A stretch of 64,000 nt of DNA from CAZTDU01 sp964617355 (lineage in GTDB: Bacteria > Pseudomonadota > Gammaproteobacteria > Burkholderiales > SG8-39): NCBI GenBank assembly GCA_964617355.1, contig CAZTXP010000020.1, positions 1 to 64,000 on the forward strand, given 5' to 3'. The first letter of the stretch is position 1; each line of letters starts with the position of its first letter. Of the stretch, positions 41,369 to 50,833 are shown piece after piece. Under the pieces are notes generated by a model, which made no database searches, had not been told where the DNA came from, and saw nothing but the letters and a program-made list of their open reading frames with translations. The translations under genes and the position numbers were made by a program.

Positions 41369-41737
41369 ATGATCACGCGGGCCTTCGCGGAGGCGTTCGC
41401 GGCCGAGTGGATCGCGGCCTGGAACGCGCACGACCTCGAGCGCATCCTCTCGCACTACGGCGACGACCTCGTGTTCTCGTCGCCGTTCATCGCCATGCGC
41501 TTCGGCGAGCCTTCGGGCGCGCTCGCGGGCAAGGCGGCGGTGCGCGCCTACTGGGCCGACGGCCTCGCCCGCCAGCCGGCGCTGCGGTTCCGGTTGCGCG
41601 CCGCGTATATCGGCGTCGCCTCGGTGGTACTGCACTACGACCGCCACGACGGCCGCGTCGGCGCCGAGCACTTCGAGTTCGGCGCGGACGGGCGCGTGGT
41701 GCGCGCGTCGGCGCACTACGTCGACGAGGGTTGCTGA
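41369..41737 (+). CDS. NTF2-like / SnoaL-type protein
   Basis: A 122-residue cone-shaped alpha+beta protein of the SnoaL/NTF2-like fold: an N-terminal helix ending EWIAAWNAHDLERILSHY, then DDLVFSSPFIA, GKAAVRAYWADGL and C-terminal strands HFEFGADGRVVRASAHY. Such proteins are often small-molecule isomerases, hydratases or ligand-binding domains; no catalytic set is clear here. It is followed directly (no gap) by a secreted protein gene with a GTG start, suggesting co-translation. Confidence 0.78.
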   Translation: MITRAFAEAFAAEWIAAWNAHDLERILSHYGDDLVFSSPFIAMRFGEPSGALAGKAAVRAYWADGLARQPALRFRLRAAYIGVASVVLHYDRHDGRVGAEHFEFGADGRVVRASAHYVDEGC

Positions 41738-42208
41738 GTGCCGGCGCGGCGCCCGTGGTGGTACGTCGGGGCGGCCTGCGTCGCGCCTGCGCTCGCGCTC
41801 GCCCAGGCGATCCCCGCCGATGCGCCGAACTGTTCGCTGCAGGATCCGCCCGAGGCGGCGGCGCACGGCTTTCGCCCGCCGCATCGCGTGCCGACGCGGA
41901 TGTTCCCGGTGAATCCGGGCGCCGGCTACACGGGCTGCCAGTGGATCTGGACCGCGTACGCCTACGCCGGGCTCTGGGACTACCGCGCCGTGACCTACTA
42001 CGAGCGCGGCGTGCCGAAGGCGCAGCGCGTGCGTTTCCCGCCGCTGCCGGTGCAGGCCACCGTGCAGGAGTGCACCTACGCCGCCGACGGCCGCGCGACG
42101 AAGCGCCTCGAGGGCTACGACTGGCAGCAGGACTGCCCGTCGGCGCAGCGCCTGCAGGACCTGCTGCGCGCTGCGCCGAAGGAGAACGACGTCTGGGATT
42201 TCCTGTGA
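41738..42208 (+). CDS. Secreted hypothetical protein
   Basis: A 156-residue protein. Residues 1-22 (WWYVGAACVAPALALAQA) form a signal peptide with an AQA-type cleavage site. The mature protein has four cysteines (NCSLQ, TGCQW, QECTY, DCPSA) and aromatic-rich segments IWTAYAYAGLWDYRAVTYYERGV. The GTG start abuts the preceding TGA. No homologue family recognised. It is probably periplasmic or extracellular. Composition is like the chromosome. Confidence 0.65.
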   Translation: MPARRPWWYVGAACVAPALALAQAIPADAPNCSLQDPPEAAAHGFRPPHRVPTRMFPVNPGAGYTGCQWIWTAYAYAGLWDYRAVTYYERGVPKAQRVRFPPLPVQATVQECTYAADGRATKRLEGYDWQQDCPSAQRLQDLLRAAPKENDVWDFL

Positions 42209-42272
42209 CCGGCGCAGGGGCGCTATGCTGCCTGCTTGCGGGCCGCGTGGCCCGCGCATGCGAGGGAGCGTG

Positions 42273-42605
42273 ATGTCCAGGTTTCGATCGATTGCCGTGC
42301 TGGCCCTCGCGGCCGCCGGCGCCAGTCCCGCGGCGCACGCGCTGCTGCCGTCCATCGAGTGGAACTGCTGCCAGTTGCCGGCGTTCGGCGAAGGTCGGCC
42401 GGAGTGCAAGGCGTACCCGCGCACCGCCGAGCGCTGCGCCCAGGTGACGAAGTCGTTCGCCGAGACCGCGCGCGCGTTCGAGGCGGCGCAGAAGCGCGCG
42501 ATGGCCGGCGCGGCCGCGCCCGGCAGCGGCCTGCGCGACTCCAGCGGCGCCGTGGTGCAGAGTGGCGCTGGCCAGGGCTGGACGGTGCCGTCGATGGCGC
42601 CCTGA
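42273..42605 (+). CDS. Small secreted hypothetical protein
   Basis: A 110-residue protein with a signal peptide (about 1-24, ending AHA) and four cysteines in the mature region (NCCQLP, PECKAY, RCAQV), then a helical Ala-rich stretch and a Gly/Ser-rich C terminus. The ATG at 42273 is chosen over one at 42225 because a GAGGGAG sequence lies six bases upstream and the signal peptide then begins the protein. Not recognised. It precedes a GH19 enzyme by 26 bases. Confidence 0.6.
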   Translation: MSRFRSIAVLALAAAGASPAAHALLPSIEWNCCQLPAFGEGRPECKAYPRTAERCAQVTKSFAETARAFEAAQKRAMAGAAAPGSGLRDSSGAVVQSGAGQGWTVPSMAP

Positions 42606-42631
42606 GCCCGCGGCGAAGCCGAGTCCGCGCG

Positions 42632-43219
42632 ATGCCCGCCTTCGTCGTCACCGCCGAGCACCTCGCCGCGATCGCCGGCGCGCGCACCAGGCTGATGCCG
42701 GCGCTCGCGCAGTGGCTGAACGCGACCTGCCCCGGCTACGAGGTCGACACGCCGCAGGAGTACGCGCACTTCCTCGCGCAGGCCTGCCACGAGACGGATC
42801 ACTTCCGCACGCTGCGCGAGTACGCGACGGGGCAGGACTACGAGGGCCGCGGCGACCTCGGCAACACGCAGCCGGGCGACGGCCGGCGCTTTCGCGGGCG
42901 CGGCATCTTCCAGACCACGGGTCGCGCGAACTACGTGGCGCTCGGCCTGAAGAAGGGCCGGCGCGACCTGTTCGTGAACGCGCCCGAGCTGCTGGAGCAG
43001 CCGGAGAACGCGGTGTGGAGCGCGTGCGAGTACTGGAAGACGCGCGGCCTGAACGACATCGCCAACCAGCCCGATGCCGTGGTGCTGAAAAAAAGACTGC
43101 GCAACCAGGTGCTCGACGTGTCGCCGGTGGAGTTCATCGGCATCACCATCAACGGCGGCATGAACGGCATGGAGCAGCGCAAGGCGTTCTACGCGAAGGC
43201 GAAGCGGGTGCTGGCGTAA
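42632..43219 (+). CDS. GH19 chitinase-like / endolysin-type glycoside hydrolase
   Basis: A 195-residue protein of glycoside hydrolase family 19 in the short, single-domain form common in phage endolysins. The key stretch is FLAQACHETDHFRTL with candidate catalytic Glu54, followed by YEGRGDLGNTQPGDGRRF (Glu71) and RGRGIFQTTGRANY. The C terminus has VSPVEFIGITINGGMNG. No signal peptide or membrane anchor is seen, so export would need a holin or other route. Adjacent prophage genes were not found; it may be a domesticated lysin or a toxin-like wall hydrolase. A terminator-like hairpin follows two bases after its stop. Confidence 0.85.
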   Translation: MPAFVVTAEHLAAIAGARTRLMPALAQWLNATCPGYEVDTPQEYAHFLAQACHETDHFRTLREYATGQDYEGRGDLGNTQPGDGRRFRGRGIFQTTGRANYVALGLKKGRRDLFVNAPELLEQPENAVWSACEYWKTRGLNDIANQPDAVVLKKRLRNQVLDVSPVEFIGITINGGMNGMEQRKAFYAKAKRVLA

Positions 43220-43220
43220 C

Positions 43221-43238
43221 GGCCAGGTTCGCCTGGCC
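43221..43238. terminator. Bidirectional hairpin between convergent genes
   Basis: GGCCAGG-TTCG-CCTGGCC, a seven-base-pair perfect stem with a stable TTCG loop, two bases after the GH19 stop and upstream of the 3' end of the convergent small gene. No T-run. Confidence 0.55.
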
Positions 43239-43265
43239 CGGAGGTCGCGCAACGCAAGCGCGGCT

Positions 43266-43535
43266 TCAGAGATCGAGCAGCGCCAGCGCGGCGAGCGTGC
43301 GCTCCTTGCCTTCCGAGAGTTCCAGCAGCGCGTCCGCGGCCGCGGCCTCCAGCGCGATGAACGAGCCGCCGGGCACGAACTCGGACCACACGTGCGCCCA
43401 GCGGTTGCCGCAGGCGATGCAGCGGCCGAGCAGGATCTCGAAGGCGTGCGCGCGGCCGAGGTCGGCGTCGAGCCGCCAGCGCGCCTCGCCGCAGCACGCC
43501 TTGTCGAGTCCGTTCGGGAACGACATGCCGCACAT
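43266..43535 (-). CDS. Small Cys-containing hypothetical protein
   Basis: An 89-residue protein at the end of the atu-type operon, three bases after the thioesterase gene. Cys14-Cys15 and a Cys39-x2-Cys42 pair (RCIACGNRW) suggest a small zinc-binding or redox site, with an acidic Ala/Leu-rich C terminus. An in-frame ATG at 43526 is an alternative start. No family recognised. It belongs to the same transcript by position, so an accessory role there is possible. Confidence 0.62.
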   Translation of the reverse strand: MCGMSFPNGLDKACCGEARWRLDADLGRAHAFEILLGRCIACGNRWAHVWSEFVPGGSFIALEAAAADALLELSEGKERTLAALALLDL

Positions 43536-43538
43536 CGC

Positions 43539-43982
43539 TCAGCCCACCGCGTAGGCGCCGCTGCCGGTGGCGATCAGCTCGCCTTCGTCGTTCTCGAGGT
43601 CCATGTGCACCACCGCGATGCGGCTGCCCTTCCTGACGATGCGGCCGGTCGATATGAAATGCTTGCCTCGCCCCGGGCGCAGGTAGTCGATGCGCAGGTC
43701 GATGGTGCCCATGTTCGGGAAGGTCTTGTGCGGCTCCTTCGCTTCCTCGTAGAGCCGCAGCATGATGGCGTAGCCGCCGGTGACGTCGAGCGTCGCCGAG
43801 ATCACGCCGCCGTGCAGGATCTGCCGCGTCGGGTTGCCGACCAGCTCCGGGCGCATGTCGAAGCGCAGCTTCGGTTCCTTGGGGTCGAACGATTCCACGC
43901 GCAGGCCGAGCACCCGGTTGAAGGCGATGGCTTCCTCCATCACCTTGCGCATGGCGGCCTGGAATTCCTTCGTCTGCTTCAT
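43539..43982 (-). CDS. yigI: YigI-like acyl-CoA thioesterase (hotdog fold)
   Basis: A 147-residue hotdog-fold thioesterase closely patterned on E. coli YigI, a medium/long-chain acyl-CoA thioesterase: LGLRVESFDPKEPKLRFDM, LVGNPTRQILHGGVISATLD with the HGG turn, MGTIDLRIDYLRPGRGKHF and a final YAVG. It starts 14 bases after the acyl-CoA dehydrogenase stop. In this operon it would release CoA from stalled isoprenoid or branched acyl-CoA intermediates; that is inference from context. Confidence 0.86.
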   Translation of the reverse strand: MKQTKEFQAAMRKVMEEAIAFNRVLGLRVESFDPKEPKLRFDMRPELVGNPTRQILHGGVISATLDVTGGYAIMLRLYEEAKEPHKTFPNMGTIDLRIDYLRPGRGKHFISTGRIVRKGSRIAVVHMDLENDEGELIATGSGAYAVG

Positions 43983-43996
43983 GGCGCGATTCTGCC

Positions 43997-45144
43997 CTAC
44001 CAGCCCAGCTGCCGCGCGGCGAGGTCCTTCATGATCTCGGTGCTGCCGCCGCCGATCTGCATCACCTTGGCTTCCCGGTAGATCCTCTCGGCGCGCGTGC
44101 CGCGCATGAAGCCGGCGCCGCCGAGCACCTGCACCGCGCCGTCGGCGCAGTACTGCATCGCGTCGGTGGCGGTGTTCTTCAGCAGCGCGAGCTGCGCGAT
44201 GAACGCCGGCTCGCGCGGCGCCTGCGAGAGCTTCCACGCGGTGTCGTAGAGGAGCGCCCGCGCCGCATGGACGCGCCCCTGCATGTCCGCGAGGCGGTGC
44301 CGGATCGCCTGGTGGCGGATCAGCGGCTCGCCGAAGGTCTTGCGTTCCTGCGCCCACGCGAGCGCGTCTTCCAGCGCGGCGCGCGCGAAGCCGACCGCGC
44401 CGGCCGCCATCGACAGCCGCTCGGAATTGAAGTTGCGCATGATGGCGCGAAAGCCCGCGTTCTCCTCGCCGACGAGGTTCGCCGCCGGCACGCGCACGGC
44501 ATCGAAATGCAGCGTCGCGGTGTCCGAGCACCACCAGCCCATCTTGTCGAGCTTGGCGCGCGTGAAGCCGGGGCGGTCGCGCTCGATCAAGAGCAGCGAC
44601 ACGCCGGCCGCACCGGGTCCGCCGGTGCGCACCGCCACGGTGTAGAAATCGGCGCGCATGCCGGAGGTGATGAAGGTCTTCTCGCCGTTGACGACGTACT
44701 CGCCACCCTCGCGGCGCGCCTGGGTGGCGAGGTTGGCGACATCCGACCCTCCGCCCGGCTCGGTGATGGCGAGCGCGCTGATCGCATCCCCCGAGATCAC
44801 CGGCGGCAGCACGCGCGCCTTCAGTTCGTCCGAGCCGACGGCCGCGATCGGAGGACAGCCGATGGTGTGCGAGAAGAGGCTCGCCGACACGCCGCCGCAG
44901 CCCGCCTGAGCGAACTCCTCGGCGGTGACGATGCGAAAGAAGCTGTCGGCCGGCGTGCCGCCGAATTCCTCGGGGAAGCCCATGCCGAGGATGCCGGCCG
45001 CCGCCGCGGTCTTGTAGAGCGTGCGCGGGAATTCGCCCGCCTCGTCCCACTGCGCCGCGTACGGGGTGATTTCCTTGGCGACGAAGCGGCGCACCGTCTC
45101 GCGCCAGGCCTCGTGCTCGGGCGTCAGCGCGGGGTGCGCCGGGA

Positions 45145-45148
<4 letters not shown>
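43997..45148 (-). CDS. Acyl-CoA dehydrogenase (isovaleryl-CoA dehydrogenase-like active site)
   Basis: A 383-residue flavoprotein with GTG start overlapping the carboxylase stop by four bases. The FAD/substrate stretches are AITEPGGGSDVANL and TFITSG; the C terminus has GGAGFMRGTRAERIYREAK and IGGGSTEIM. The glutamate base of short- and medium-chain enzymes is Gly here; the Glu in NSERLSMAAG aligns with the alternative base of isovaleryl-CoA and long-chain dehydrogenases. That points to a branched or bulky substrate, in line with the isoprenoid cluster. The exact substrate is not determined. Confidence 0.88.
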
Positions 45149-47118
<1,970 letters not shown>

Positions 47119-47125
47119 CGCGCGG

Positions 47126-48286
47126 CTACTTGCCGGCCTTCCGGGGGAGGGTGCCCATGTATTTGCAGATGATGCCCAGCATCACCTCGTCCGCGCCGCC
47201 GCCGATGGAAGCGAGTCGCCCGTCTCGGTACATCCGCGACACCGGGTTGTCCCATGTGAAGCCCATGCCGCCCCAGAACTGCAGGCAGGTGTCGGCGACT
47301 TCGCGCGACAGGCGCCCGCACTTCAGCTTCGCCATCGACGCGAGCATGGTTGCGTCCTCGCCCTTCATGTACTTCGCCACCGCGCGGTGCGTCAGCGCGC
47401 GCAGCGACTCGACCTCGGTCTGGCACTCGGCGAGCTTGAAGTGCACCCACTGCTGGTCGAGCACCGTGGAGCCGAAGAGCTTGCGTTCGCGCGTGTAGGC
47501 GATGGTCTCGTCGATGCAGCGTTGAAGGCCGTGCAGGGCCTTGGAGGCCGCCCACAGGCGCTCCTCCTGGAACTGCAGCATCTGGTAGGTGAAGCCCATG
47601 CCTTCCTCGCCGATGCGGAAACGCGCGGGCACGCGCACGTCGTCGAAGTGGATGAGTCCCGTATCCGACGAATTCATGCCGATCTTGCGGATCTTCTTCG
47701 CGATCGACACGCCCTTGGTCTTCATCGGCAGCACGATCAGCGTCTTGTTCTTGTGCGGTGCGCCTTCGGACGTATTGGCGAGCAGGCACATCCAGTCGGC
47801 CTGCAGGCTGTTGGTGATCCACATCTTGCCGCCGTTGATCACGTATTCGTCGCCGACGCGCTTCGCGGTGGTCTTGATGCTCGCCACGTCCGAGCCCGCG
47901 CCCGGCTCCGAGACGCCGATGCAGGCCACGTGCTCGCCTGCGATCGCCGGGGTGAGGAATTCCTTCCTCAGTTCGTCCGAGCCGAAGCGCGCGAGTGCCG
48001 GCGTCGCCATGTCGGTCTGCACGCCGATCGCCATCGGCACGCCGCCGCAGTTGATGTGGCCGAGCGTCTCGGCCATGACCAGCGAGTACGAGTAGTCGAG
48101 GCCGCTGCCGCCGAACTGCTCGGGCTTGGTGAGGCCGAGGAAGCCAAGCTTGCCCATCTTCCCGAAGAGCTCGTGCGCCGGGAAGATGCCGGCCTCCTCC
48201 CACTCGTCGACGTGAGGATTGATCTCGTTGTCGATGAAGCGCTTGAGGTTGCGCTGCAGCTCTTCGTGCTCGTGCGTCAGTTCCAC
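47126..48286 (-). CDS. atuD: Acyl-CoA dehydrogenase, citronellyl-CoA dehydrogenase-like
   Basis: A 386-residue flavoprotein close in sequence pattern to AtuD: LGHINCGGVPMAIGVQTDM, GVSEPGAGSDVASIKTTAK, GMGFTYQMLQFQEERLWAAS and the C-terminal IGGGADEVMLGIICKYMG. The usual EGT glutamate is replaced by Gly; the glutamate in EERL is the probable base, as in isovaleryl-CoA dehydrogenase. A GTG at 48286 is chosen over the longer frame because a GGGAGGGG sequence lies about six bases upstream. In acyclic terpene use the enzyme forms cis-geranyl-CoA from citronellyl-CoA. Confidence 0.88.
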   Translation of the reverse strand: MELTHEHEELQRNLKRFIDNEINPHVDEWEEAGIFPAHELFGKMGKLGFLGLTKPEQFGGSGLDYSYSLVMAETLGHINCGGVPMAIGVQTDMATPALARFGSDELRKEFLTPAIAGEHVACIGVSEPGAGSDVASIKTTAKRVGDEYVINGGKMWITNSLQADWMCLLANTSEGAPHKNKTLIVLPMKTKGVSIAKKIRKIGMNSSDTGLIHFDDVRVPARFRIGEEGMGFTYQMLQFQEERLWAASKALHGLQRCIDETIAYTRERKLFGSTVLDQQWVHFKLAECQTEVESLRALTHRAVAKYMKGEDATMLASMAKLKCGRLSREVADTCLQFWGGMGFTWDNPVSRMYRDGRLASIGGGADEVMLGIICKYMGTLPRKAGK

Positions 48287-48319
48287 GATCCCCTCCCTAG
48301 GGCCTTGCCACTCCACCAA

Positions 48320-48335
48320 GCGGCCTCACGGCCGC
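48320..48335. promoter_or_regulatory. Intercistronic hairpin with the atuC stop codon in its loop
   Basis: GCGGCC-TCAC-GGCCGC, six-base-pair perfect stem. On the minus strand the loop GTGA holds the stop codon of the carboxyltransferase gene. It could affect 3' processing or coupling to the next gene 39 bases on. Confidence 0.35.
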
Positions 48336-49936
48336 GCTACTCCGAATTGCATCGGTCGCAGGACTCGCGCATCCGCCTCGCGGCACACCGACAGCACGAA
48401 GCCGAGCACGTTCCTCGTGTCGCGCGGGTCGATGATGCCGTCGTCCAGCATGTGCGCGCTCGTCACCAGCGCGGCCTGCTGGCGCTCGAAGTTCTCGACG
48501 ATGCGCTTCTTCATCGCGTCGATCGAAGGCTGGTCCACGGGCAGGCCCTTTCGCTTCATGCCGACCTCCATGACGATCGCCATGGTGAGCGCCGCCTGCT
48601 CCGCGCCCATCACCGCGGTCTGCGCGTTCGGCCACGAGAAGAGGAACCGGGGCTGGTACGCGCGCCCGCACATGCCGTAGTTGCCGGCGCCGAAGGACGC
48701 GCCGCACATGATCGTCACCTGCGGCACGGTGGCGTTCGACACCGCCTGGATCATCTTCGAGCCATGCTTGATCATGCCGGCCTCTTCCGAGGCCTTGCCG
48801 ACGATGTAGCCGGTGGTGTTCTGCAGGTAGGCGATCGGGATGCCGGCCTGGCAGCAGGCTTGTATGAAGTGCGTCGCCTTCGTCGCGCCCGCCGGGTCGA
48901 GCGGGCCGTTGTTGGTGACGATGCCGATCCGCTGCCCCTGCACCGCGGCGTGGCCGCAGACCGTGGGCGCGCCGTAGTCTGGCTTGAAGTCGAGGAAGTC
49001 CGAGTCGTCGACGATGCGCGCGATGACCTCGCGCATGTCGAAGGGCTTGCGGTAGTCCTCGGGCAGGATGCCGAGCAGTTCCTCGGGCGAATACCGTGGA
49101 AGCGCGCCCTGCGGCGCGGGCGCCGCACCCCAGTCCAGACGGCCGAGGATCTCGCGCGCGAAGCGCACGCCATCCGAATCATCTTCCGCGAGGTATTCGC
49201 CGAGGCCCGAGACGTGCGTGTGCATCACCGCGCCGCCGAGTTCCTCGTCGGTGGCGATCTCCCCGGTCGCGGCCTTCAGCAGCGGCGGCCCGGCGAGGAA
49301 GGCCTTGGCACGGCCGCGCACCATGACCACGTAGTCGGAAAGCCCCGGCATGTAGGCGCCGCCCGCGGTCGAGGAGCCGTGCACCACGGTCACTACCGGG
49401 ATGCCGGCCGCCGAGAGCTTCGCGAGGTTGTAGAAAATCGCGCCGCCGTGGATGAAGCCCTCGACGCGGTACTTGAGCAGGTTCGCGCCCGCGGACTCGA
49501 CGAGGTGCACGAACGGCAGCTTGTTGGCGAGCGCGAGTTCCTGCGCGCGCAGCAGCTTCTCGCGGCCCATGTGCTGGATCGCGCCGGCGTCGATGCCGGA
49601 GTCGCTCGCGACCACGATGGACCGCACGCCCGACACGTAGCCGATGCCGGCGACCATGCCTCCGCCCGGCACCGATTTCTCGGGGTCGGGGTTGTCGAGG
49701 CAATACCCGGCAAGGCTGGACAGTTCCAGCCACGGCGCGCCGGCGTCGAGCAGGCGCGCGATGCGCTCTCGCGGCAGGAGTTGCCCGCGCTTGTCGAACA
49801 GCGGCTTTGCCTTCTCGGAGGCCGCGCGCGTGCGCGCCTCGAGCTCCCGCACGCGCGCGATCAGCGCGAGCTGGCGCTCGCGATTCCGGGCGAAGGCTTC
49901 GCTCGCGGTGTCGATGCGGCTCTGGATCGCGGGCAT
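48326..49936 (-). CDS. atuC: Acyl-CoA carboxylase beta subunit (carboxyltransferase; geranyl/methylcrotonyl-CoA type)
   Basis: A 536-residue carboxyltransferase subunit with the tandem crotonase folds of the AtuC/LiuB group: LLDAGAPWLELSSLAGY, the oxyanion-hole GSSTAGGAYMPGLSDYVVMV, then GPLDPAGATKATHFIQACC and SFGAGNYGMCGRAYQPRF in the second half. It carries the carboxyl group from biotin to the gamma-methyl of a 2-enoyl-CoA. Paired with the atuF-like alpha subunit three kilobases on. SDR and AtuD-like neighbours favour the geranyl-CoA (atu) over the leucine (liu) pathway, but not decisively. Confidence 0.88.
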   Translation of the reverse strand: MPAIQSRIDTASEAFARNRERQLALIARVRELEARTRAASEKAKPLFDKRGQLLPRERIARLLDAGAPWLELSSLAGYCLDNPDPEKSVPGGGMVAGIGYVSGVRSIVVASDSGIDAGAIQHMGREKLLRAQELALANKLPFVHLVESAGANLLKYRVEGFIHGGAIFYNLAKLSAAGIPVVTVVHGSSTAGGAYMPGLSDYVVMVRGRAKAFLAGPPLLKAATGEIATDEELGGAVMHTHVSGLGEYLAEDDSDGVRFAREILGRLDWGAAPAPQGALPRYSPEELLGILPEDYRKPFDMREVIARIVDDSDFLDFKPDYGAPTVCGHAAVQGQRIGIVTNNGPLDPAGATKATHFIQACCQAGIPIAYLQNTTGYIVGKASEEAGMIKHGSKMIQAVSNATVPQVTIMCGASFGAGNYGMCGRAYQPRFLFSWPNAQTAVMGAEQAALTMAIVMEVGMKRKGLPVDQPSIDAMKKRIVENFERQQAALVTSAHMLDDGIIDPRDTRNVLGFVLSVCREADARVLRPMQFGVARP

Positions 49937-49940
49937 CGAT

Positions 49941-50795
49941 CTACCTCAGGACCTTCGGCGTTTGCGCGAGGTGGAAGCCGTCGAACTGCGGTGTGCGGCC
50001 CGCCGGCTTGAACGGGCGCTTCGCGTTCGGCACCGCGCCGTCGACGCGCAGGCACGAGCCCGACACGAAGCCCGCGGCGGGCGAAAGCAGGTAGACGATC
50101 GCCGCCGACACCTCGGATTCGGTGCCCATGCGCCCGGCTGGCGCCTTCCCGGGCAGCGAGCGGATGTGCTCGGCCATTTCGGGCGGATAGTGGTCCATGC
50201 CGCTCGACGCGATCCAGCCCGGCGCCACCGCGTTCACGCGCACCGGCGCCCATTCGAACGCGGCGGTCTCGGTGAAGTTCAGCATGCCTGCGCGCGCCGC
50301 GCCCGAGTGGCCCATGCCCGGCATGCCGTGCCACATGTCCGCGATGATGTTGACGATCGCACCGCCGCCCGCGGCCTTCATGCTCTGCGTGTAGCACTCG
50401 CGCGCCATCAGGAAGCCGCCGGTGAGGTTGGTGCGCACCACGGTCTCCCAGCCCTTCTGGGAGATGGTCTCCAGCGGCGCGGGGAACTGACCGCCCGCAT
50501 TGTTGACGAGGAAGTCGATGCGCCCCGCGTCGTCGCGCAGCGCGGCGACGGTCTTCCTGACCTGCTCTTCCTCGCGGATGTCGCAGGGGTAGGCCTGCGC
50601 GACGCCGCCCGCGGCCTCGATCTCGGCCTGCACCGCGGCGAGCTTCTCGGGCTTTCGGCCGACAAGCGCCACCATCGCGCCGAGCGATGCGAGTTCGTGC
50701 GCGGTGCAGCGGCCGATGCCGGAGCCGCCGCCGGTGACGAGGGCGACGCGGTCCTTGAACAGGCCGGGGGCGAATATCGAACGGTAGGAACCCAC
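49941..50795 (-). CDS. SDR-family oxidoreductase of the atu type with altered catalytic residues
   Basis: A 284-residue short-chain dehydrogenase: ALVTGGGSGIGRC cofactor loop (about 18-30), NNAGG, and NAVAPGWI. The usual Y-x3-K catalytic pair is replaced: the equivalent stretch is GHSGAARAGM, with His/Ser at the Tyr place and Arg at the Lys place. Peroxisomal-type 2,4-dienoyl-CoA reductases also lack the Tyr, which supports an enoyl or dienoyl-CoA substrate. Start is the GTG at 50795. First gene of the tight atu-type operon; four bases before the carboxyltransferase. Confidence 0.85.
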   Translation of the reverse strand: MGSYRSIFAPGLFKDRVALVTGGGSGIGRCTAHELASLGAMVALVGRKPEKLAAVQAEIEAAGGVAQAYPCDIREEEQVRKTVAALRDDAGRIDFLVNNAGGQFPAPLETISQKGWETVVRTNLTGGFLMARECYTQSMKAAGGGAIVNIIADMWHGMPGMGHSGAARAGMLNFTETAAFEWAPVRVNAVAPGWIASSGMDHYPPEMAEHIRSLPGKAPAGRMGTESEVSAAIVYLLSPAAGFVSGSCLRVDGAVPNAKRPFKPAGRTPQFDGFHLAQTPKVLR

Positions 50796-50833
50796 GGCCG
50801 GGATTCTACGTGGCCGGCGTCGCCGGGCCGGGA

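Noticed and set aside
42225..42272. Upstream ATG for the small secreted protein gene
   Set aside because: It would bury the signal peptide behind 16 residues and lacks a Shine-Dalgarno; the ATG at 42273 has one.
43084..43095. Run of seven A in the GH19 gene, possible slippage signal
   Set aside because: The run codes Lys-Lys-Arg in frame, it does not match a slippery heptamer in the needed phase, and the frame continues normally to a conserved C terminus.
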